A program made the translations under genes and the position numbers. Shown in pieces: positions 57,751-64,000 of a DNA stretch of 64,000 nt; position 1 is the first letter of the stretch; each line of letters opens with the position of its first letter. The stretch lies in NCBI RefSeq assembly GCF_030848805.1, contig NC_092363.1, positions 13,982,600 through 14,046,599 of the forward strand. The letters are read 5' to 3'. Below the pieces are notes generated by a model, which was not told the origin of the DNA, ran no database searches, and was given only the letters and a program-made list of their open reading frames with translations. This stretch comes from Temnothorax longispinosus. Its lineage: Eukaryota > Arthropoda > Insecta > Hymenoptera > Formicidae.

Positions 57751-58163
57751 AAAATTGTATTCTTGTAATACGCAATAAACTGTAATACGCAATTGTCGAT
57801 TTACGAAAATACAAAAATAAAAGCGAGATCGAGTCGATAGTGAGGAGAAAAAGGCCCGTCATGGGGAGTGGCGCGGTCAAAGCATATATCTTTGATCAAC
57901 GACCACGACACCGGCTATATATGTATAAATACCATGGAGACCACGATATCAATCGAGCCCTCAGACGCACTTGGTAGTATCCCGCTAACAATAAGAAATA
58001 TCGCAATGGATAATTTATTATCGATGGCAAAAAGCATCAGTCGGCGCATCCGACGGGACTCGAGGCGTCGTCGCCGTCGCCGTCGCCGTGTCGAACGGAG
58101 CAATTCGATCGGTCGTGGTTACGGATGGTTCCTATTTATTACGTATTTAACAAAGTTTTGACA
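57751..58163. other. Unassigned sequence between LINE C and P copy 2
   Basis: Includes a (CGTCGC)n-like run near 58065-58090 and an Arg-rich frame of 97 codons without an ATG at its start. I cannot support a gene; it may be host sequence that received the P element. Confidence 0.3.
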
Positions 58164-58690
58164 CACAGTATATACAGTAGCGCAACTCTCATCCTGATTT
58201 CTTGTTGTCCAAAATGGAGTGCGCATGCGCGAACCAAGTAAGCGCTCACTAACCCCATCTGAACGTCGTTCTCTGAACTTGTGTATTTCAATTGCTCTTC
58301 CTTTCTCCGTTCTGCTCCGCTCCCTCTTAGAATTTAAATGGTCAGTTAAATAAATGCCTATCTGTATTGGAGCAGAAATTTGGAGGGAATTTGCTCAATT
58401 AGTCACTGAATGCTATTGAGAGCTGTTAAAAGTGTTTGACCATACTCTGAATACGTTTATGTGATTAAAGTGAAAAGAGTTAAAGACAGTGAAAGAATGA
58501 AGTGAAGAAAAGTGAAGAAAGTGATAAAAGTGAAATAAGTGATATAAGTGATAAAAGCGAAGGAAACATAAAAGAGAAATTTTTTTCTAAGGGAATAGTT
58601 AACCTATATAAATATTATACAAGTTTTCAATTCTCTTGGAAGCACTTTGATCTTGGCTTTGTTTCAGGTGTTGCTGCATAATAATTAAAA

Positions 58691-61600
58691 ATGAATGCGA
58701 TAAGAAAGCCAAGCTGTGCAGTACCAGAATGCGTTAAGAAGTTTATTGATGTGCAACGACATTTTTTTAAATTTCCAAAGGAACAAGACAGGTATAACAC
58801 ATTGCTTTATATAATATTATTATTTTTTATATAAATTATATTTTTAATTGTAATGTGTGCATTACTTTGTCATTGGTAAAATGGTACAACATTTACAGAT
58901 GGCTGCAATGGGTACGAGCATGTGGAAGGCTGGATCTAGAACCTAAAGGTCCAGAATATGCCCACCAGAATTGTCGCGTTTGTGCCATTTGCATTTTGAA
59001 AACAAATGGTACAAAATTAATAAAGTTAGGGCTCGTCTTCACCCAGATGCTGTACCCACTATATTTTTTGGACCAGGTTTTCAGGTGAACAGTGAGTTTT
59101 TACTAACAAATAATTATTAATTTTACATATTTTAATTTAATTAAATTAGTTTTGTTTCATAAAAAAGTATAAAATTGGTATATATACCTGGTATATATAT
59201 AAGGTAGTAGTACATAAAAAATAATAATAGCCACAATATCTAACAATATTTACATTATTTTTTATGTATTACGCGAAAGTAACATAAAAACATAAAATAA
59301 TTAAAATCTTTTAGGGGCAACACAGCACCCGAACAAACAACGCAACAAAGTGAGGAAAATGTGGTTAAAGAGAAAGTAGATGGGTATGCTAAATATAAAT
59401 TTTCTATTTGTTATAATATTATATTTTATAATAGATATTATATGATACATATTTTTTGTTGCAGAAATACATGTGCTGAGGCAATTGTTGCAGAAATGCA
59501 AGTGCAAGAAGATAATAGGTAATTTATATTAATAAAGGACTTGTGTTTACGTTTATTAACCCTCAGTTACCTCACCTGAATCTGAGAGACCCTGCACATT
59601 GTTAAAACAGGGTTTTTAAGACATTCATAAAACTCTTGTATCTTTTTTTAGTCAGTACTACATCAATTTGAAAAAAAGCAAAGTTTTTCGCTTTTTTAGA
59701 AAAACACGTCTTTTCTTTTTTTTAAATAACATTTACATTTTTTAACTTGGAATAATCTAACTTGCACAGTCTTGTAGTAGATCTTTAAAAAACGCATGGA
59801 TTAAAAAAAAAAAAGACTTCAAATTGATGCATTTGTCTTGAAGATACAAGCTGGAGAAAATGGCAGGGGTCTCTCAGACCTTGGTGAGGTAATATCGGGG
59901 TGTAAAAACGTAAGGTAACTGAGGGTTAACAATAATGGCTAAAAGAAAAAAAATTGTATATTTTCAGCAAAGCAGAAACTTGACAAACAATCGTCCCAAT
60001 TATTGTCAGTGACGTAGAAATAACTCAACCGTAAGTTTTTCTTTACTAATTTAAAGTTAAACATGTATTTTTATTTTCTTTATTTGTTACGTAATAAAAG
60101 TTTTCTTATAAAATATAATTGTCAGGTTATATGTAATTTATTTATTAACACATTATATTTAAATTTCTTTTAACTTTAGATTTTATTTAATATTATTTTG
60201 CTGTTTTTGTCTCTTACAGCAAAATAGTTACATAATTACATGTATCATATTTAAAAATAATCTTTGTGCAGGAGCACATCCACTATCAAGAAGCCTGCAG
60301 TTGGAAACTAAATCGTCCGATGATAGCCCGAGAAAAAGGAAATTGCGAGAAAAGTTCCAAAAATTAAAGGCGCAAAATAAAGTAATGCGTGAAAAAATCC
60401 GACGGCTTCGTATGGAAAAGAAGAAGAAAGCTACAAAAGTTGAAGAAGAAAACGAATTCGATCAACTAATAAAACTTGGCCGTAAGTTATTACCGGAAAA
60501 ATTTAATAGAATATTAGCGGCACAAGTCGACGCACAATTAAAATGTAAACGTGGCAGAAGATATGATCCCGAATTTAAGAAATTTGCTTTATCATTATTT
60601 TTTTCAAGTCCACGAATGTACCGGGAATTGAAAGATTCAATTGCATTGCCTTCTGTACGTTCTCTACAATTATTTACGCAAAAATGGAATATTGAGCCTG
60701 GTATAAATGATAAAATTTTTGAAGCACTTGATTGAAATTGAATACGTTGCCTCTCGTAGAACGTCATTGCATAATATGTGCAGACGAAATGAGTTTAAAA
60801 GCTCATTTATTTTATAATATATCACGGGATGAAATAATTGGTTTCGAAGACATTGGTGATAAAAAATCATCTAAACCTGCAAGAAGCGCTTTAGTTATTA
60901 TGGCACGTAGTATTGCAGGTAATTGGAAGGTGCCTATTGTTTTTTGTTTTGTAGAGACTACATGCCATATGAACTTTTTAAAAAATCTGATATTTGATAC
61001 AATAATTAAATTAAGAAATACAGGTGCTATGGTGTGCATGCATTGGTTACGGACATGGGTTCTAATTTTATACAACTGTCCCGTGATTTAGGAATATCTA
61101 CACAAAATTCAACTTTTTCAGTTAACGGAGAAAATTTAGTTTACATTTTTGACACTCCACATTTAATAAAAGCAACCCGAAATAATTTGTTGAAACATAA
61201 TTTTGAATTTAATAATAAAGTAGCTTTGTGGGATCATATTAGACAGTTTTATATGCAAGACGTCAAACAATGGATAAGAGCAGCTCCTAAATTATCAAAA
61301 ATTCATATGGACCCAAATAACTTTATGAGAATGAAAGTTAAATATGCCGTACAAGTACTTGGTAACCATGTATGTGCAGGAATGTGTACACAGATGTCTG
61401 TCGGTCTTCTTCCGACTGAAGTCGTTGGAACTATAGATTTAATTGATCATTTTGATAAGTTGTTTGATATGTTAAATTCGTCCGCCGTAAATAATCCTAA
61501 AGAACATGGAAAAGTTTTTACCGGAAGTGAAAAACAAATGCAGTTTTGCAAGAAATGTCAGATCTTATAAAAAGTATTAAAGTAGTTAATAATAATAATA

Positions 61601-62471
61601 ATAATAATGGTAAATATGTAAAAGTTAAATGCTTTGAATGCTGGCAGATAACAATTAATAGCATCATTCAGCTTTGGGAAACATAAAAAAATCATAATTT
61701 TCCACATCTCCGAACACGTAGATTGAATCAAGATTGTGTCGAAAATTTTTTTGGTTCCGTTCGGAAACAAGGCGGTAATTGTCTTAATCCGACACCTATA
61801 CAATTTAAGCGCGCCTTTAAAAAACTTTTTAGTACAACATTATTAAAACATTCGGATACGCAAAATTGTGCTTCTGATAATGATGATGTGTTAAATCTTA
61901 TTGGAACGTTAGATAATAACAAAGAGTCCACTGTTTCGGAATTTACTGCTTCATCATCGGCGCATAACATTTTAAATATTCCGACTCGTGAATATCGTTC
62001 AATGGATCTGCCAGAAGAAAACGCATTTAAATATGTTTGCGGATTTTTAATTAAAAGATGTACGCAGCAATACATTCTTGTGACATATGTACAAAATATA
62101 TGAATGATAATATGGCTGTCTTAGATGATACAACATTACATTGTTTTTTTCGAGCCTATGAAAACGAAGAAGGAAATTTGTTTGAAAAGTTTTACATACC
62201 AAGTAATGACTTTTGTTATTATATTCATAAATTAGAAAAAGTATTTGTAAAAAATTTTGAGAAGAATTGTTTCCAGAAAAATATTGGCAATTATTTATTC
62301 CAATTAACGCAAAATATAACTTTTGAACCGCCATGTCCAAATTTCCCTACTTCATTTTTGAGAAAATTATATCTTCGTATGCGTATATATTACACATTAT
62401 CGCTGCATAATAAATCATGCAAACGGGTTACCACAAAAAATAGGAAACTTTTAAACGTTTCCCATTTATAA
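58691..62471 (+). pseudogene. P-type THAP transposase gene, copy 2, broken
   Basis: Exon 1 (58691-58791) encodes MNAIRKPSCAVPEC, the first THAP cysteines. Exon 2 (58899-59091) shows WLQWVRACGRL, and HPDAVPTIFF in another frame, so a small indel near 58980 breaks it at the CX2H site. Short exons follow near 59315-59383, 59464-59519 and 59969-60030. The main exon from 60271 has a basic coiled coil (RKRKLREKFQKLKAQNK), CADEMSLKAHLF, VTDMGSNFIQLS, DCVENFFGSVRKQGG and the C-terminus to 62471. Frameshifts near 60735, 61030, 61565-61720 and 62060. Catalytic acidic residues are retained. Confidence 0.8.
59560..59925. mobile_element. piggyBac-type MITE in P copy 2 intron
   Basis: TTAA at 59556-59559 and 59926-59929 flanks inverted ends CCCTCAGTTACCT. 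366 bp with internal TCTGAGAGACCC and GGGTCTCTCAGACC arms. No coding sequence. It lies between exons of the transposase gene. Confidence 0.75.
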
Positions 62472-64000
62472 ATTTTCTTCTTATAATGTTTAATTGTCAC
62501 GTTGAGTTATGTTTTACGGGCATATTTTAATTATTGAGGCTACTGTTTCATTGATTCTTATTCTTATAATGGATTGTGATATATTACTTACCCAGTATTG
62601 TGTGTTCATTTATTGCATGTTTTGTTTGCTTGCAAATAACATTATATATAACTTTGCGTGTTTCTTTATTGCATTTTGTTTATTTTCAAATTATATGGTT
62701 TAACTGGTATTATATTTAACAATGTATTGATTGTATTGTTGCGTTTTACATTTTATTTTTAATTAATGGCAACATGTATGTGCAATTTTTTCAGTTGCGT
62801 TAATATTGATATTGTGTTTTTATATTATGCGTTCATATTGTGCGTTGAAATTATGCGTTACTATATATGTATTAATATGTGTGCATTAATAGACTTTTAT
62901 ACATTACGCGTTACTTAATAAATTTTATATTGTGTATGTTACATAAATTCATGTATTCGTGTGTGTTAAATATATATATGTATGGGCGATGGTGCATGTG
63001 TATTTGTAAAGGCATGAATACTGTTAGTGATACATTTAATTAATTAATTATTTTTTTTTTTTTTTTCAAGTTCTTACGTGCCTGAAGGATGAATAATTAA
63101 AAGGTTATACGAATGAAAAACTTGGAGAAGAAATGGAGCTTATTAATATTACATTTTATAGATTCCTTGTTTATATTTCAAGTATTTTCTGTTCTACATT
63201 ATTGTACGGTAATTATTGTAGCTTGCACTTTTATTGCCTTTTTTCTTTTTTTGGGTTGTATCGAGGTGGATCGAGTAGCTGAGATACAGATCAATGAAAG
63301 AATTGTACAATAAAGTGTATTTAATGTATTTTTTTGTTCTGTTTTTCTGGTCTGTGTTGAGGTGGATCGAGTAGCTGAAGCATGGAGCAGTGAATAAATT
63401 AAAAGAAAAAAAGACTACAATTTGGTAATACATAATATGTAATTTCTTATGTATTGTAATAAAGATACAATTTTATTTTACATAAAAAATGTAGTTTTTT
63501 TATTATATTTATTAATGAAACATGTACTTTTAATATATTGCAGTTATATTTATTACAGGTATATTCTTTTTGTATAGGTATACATAAAATTATTTTAAAA
63601 TGTAATATTAACATATCGTTGTATTAAAATTAAAATTTCATTTATCGCATTTTAAATTAAGCATAAATATATATCTCATTTTTATTTTAGATGCATAATT
63701 AAATCATTCATTTATTTCATTTAATGTAATAAAACTATTTTATATTAAATATTTTATAATTATAATTGTTTTCTTACAAGTATAATGTATAAAATATTAT
63801 ATTTTACTTTTCGGTTGTTCAATATATGTTATATAACATTATATTTTCTAGTAATTTACATCAATACACATTTATATTATTCAATCTGCACAATCACATT
63901 TATATAATTTTATTTTTTCTCATTTTTGAATTTTTTTTTCTTATTTTTAATACATAATAAATATTTATCTTCATTATTTTCATTAAATTCAGATTAATTT
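62472..64000. other. P copy 2, AT-rich 3' region
   Basis: Non-coding, strongly A/T-rich. GAGGTGGATCGAGTAGCTGA occurs twice, near 63260 and 63360, matching a single copy in the same region of P copy 1 (26478). Nothing else recognised. Confidence 0.5.

Larger units (their letters stand above)
58164..64000 (+). mobile_element. P-type (THAP) DNA transposon, copy 2, runs off the window
   Basis: The left end CACAGTATATACAGTAGCGC at 58164 is identical to copy 1, with TCCAAAATGG and GCGCATGCGCGAA following. The exon pattern parallels copy 1. The right end is not reached by 64000. Protein similarity to copy 1 is clear but substantial divergence shows a different subfamily or an older split. Confidence 0.8.

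Noticed and set aside
57868..58161. 97-codon Arg-rich ORF
   Set aside because: No ATG at its start; the Arg run comes from a CGTCGC repeat; not enough to call a gene.

Overview
The window looks like repeat-dense, gene-poor chromosomal DNA of an insect, probably a hymenopteran such as an ant. That is an inference from the transposon complement: mariner, P-type THAP elements with introns, Copia with an initiator-Met internal primer site, hAT, TTAA-flanked MITEs and several LINE families. Apart from a decayed, unrecognised reverse-strand coding region at about 3.4-7.5 kb, essentially all coding signal is transposon-derived. Almost every element ORF carries stops or frameshifts; the clear exceptions are two LINE ORF1 frames (38607-39392 and 51669-52697).

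Layout. 0-2.5 kb: a deleted mariner, a TTAA-flanked piggyBac-type MITE, a MITE rich in an AAAGATGACT motif, and a TA-flanked MITE. 3.4-7.5 kb: the decayed unrecognised gene. 7.5-12.3 kb: a palindrome, a low-complexity repeat holding a MITE with a tRNA-like core, a GC-rich hairpin minisatellite, and a large inverted minisatellite ending in a 27-bp tandem repeat. 13.8-33.5 kb: a five-level nest. A fold-back element (13822-33477) was entered by a Gypsy LTR retrotransposon (13957-30618). A P element (16671-27525) then inserted in the Gypsy protease-RT linker. A long-arm MITE (17829-23281) sits in a P intron, and a young Copia (18305-23128, 5-bp TSD) sits in that MITE. A solo LTR and a LINE-like insert interrupt other parts of the fold-back. 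35-37.6 kb: a second tRNA-core MITE and a lone long LTR with a Lys-type primer site. 38.4-43 kb: a LINE on the forward strand, interrupted by an insert carrying the second GC minisatellite. 43.1-47.35 kb: a full-length hAT with a perfect 8-bp TSD. 47.5-48.2 kb: the second inverted minisatellite. 48.3-57.7 kb: two related reverse-strand LINEs in tandem, joined and bounded by GA/TC tracts. 58.2 kb to the end: a second, diverged P element running out of the window.

No gene set here forms a cellular pathway. The value of the window is its insertion history (fold-back, then Gypsy, then P, then MITE, then Copia) and three paired structures found at two distant loci: the tRNA-core MITE, the GC hairpin minisatellite and the inverted 35-bp minisatellite. 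I saw no convincing novel cellular system. The best candidates for something undescribed are the tRNA-core MITE family and the association of LINE ends with TC microsatellite.
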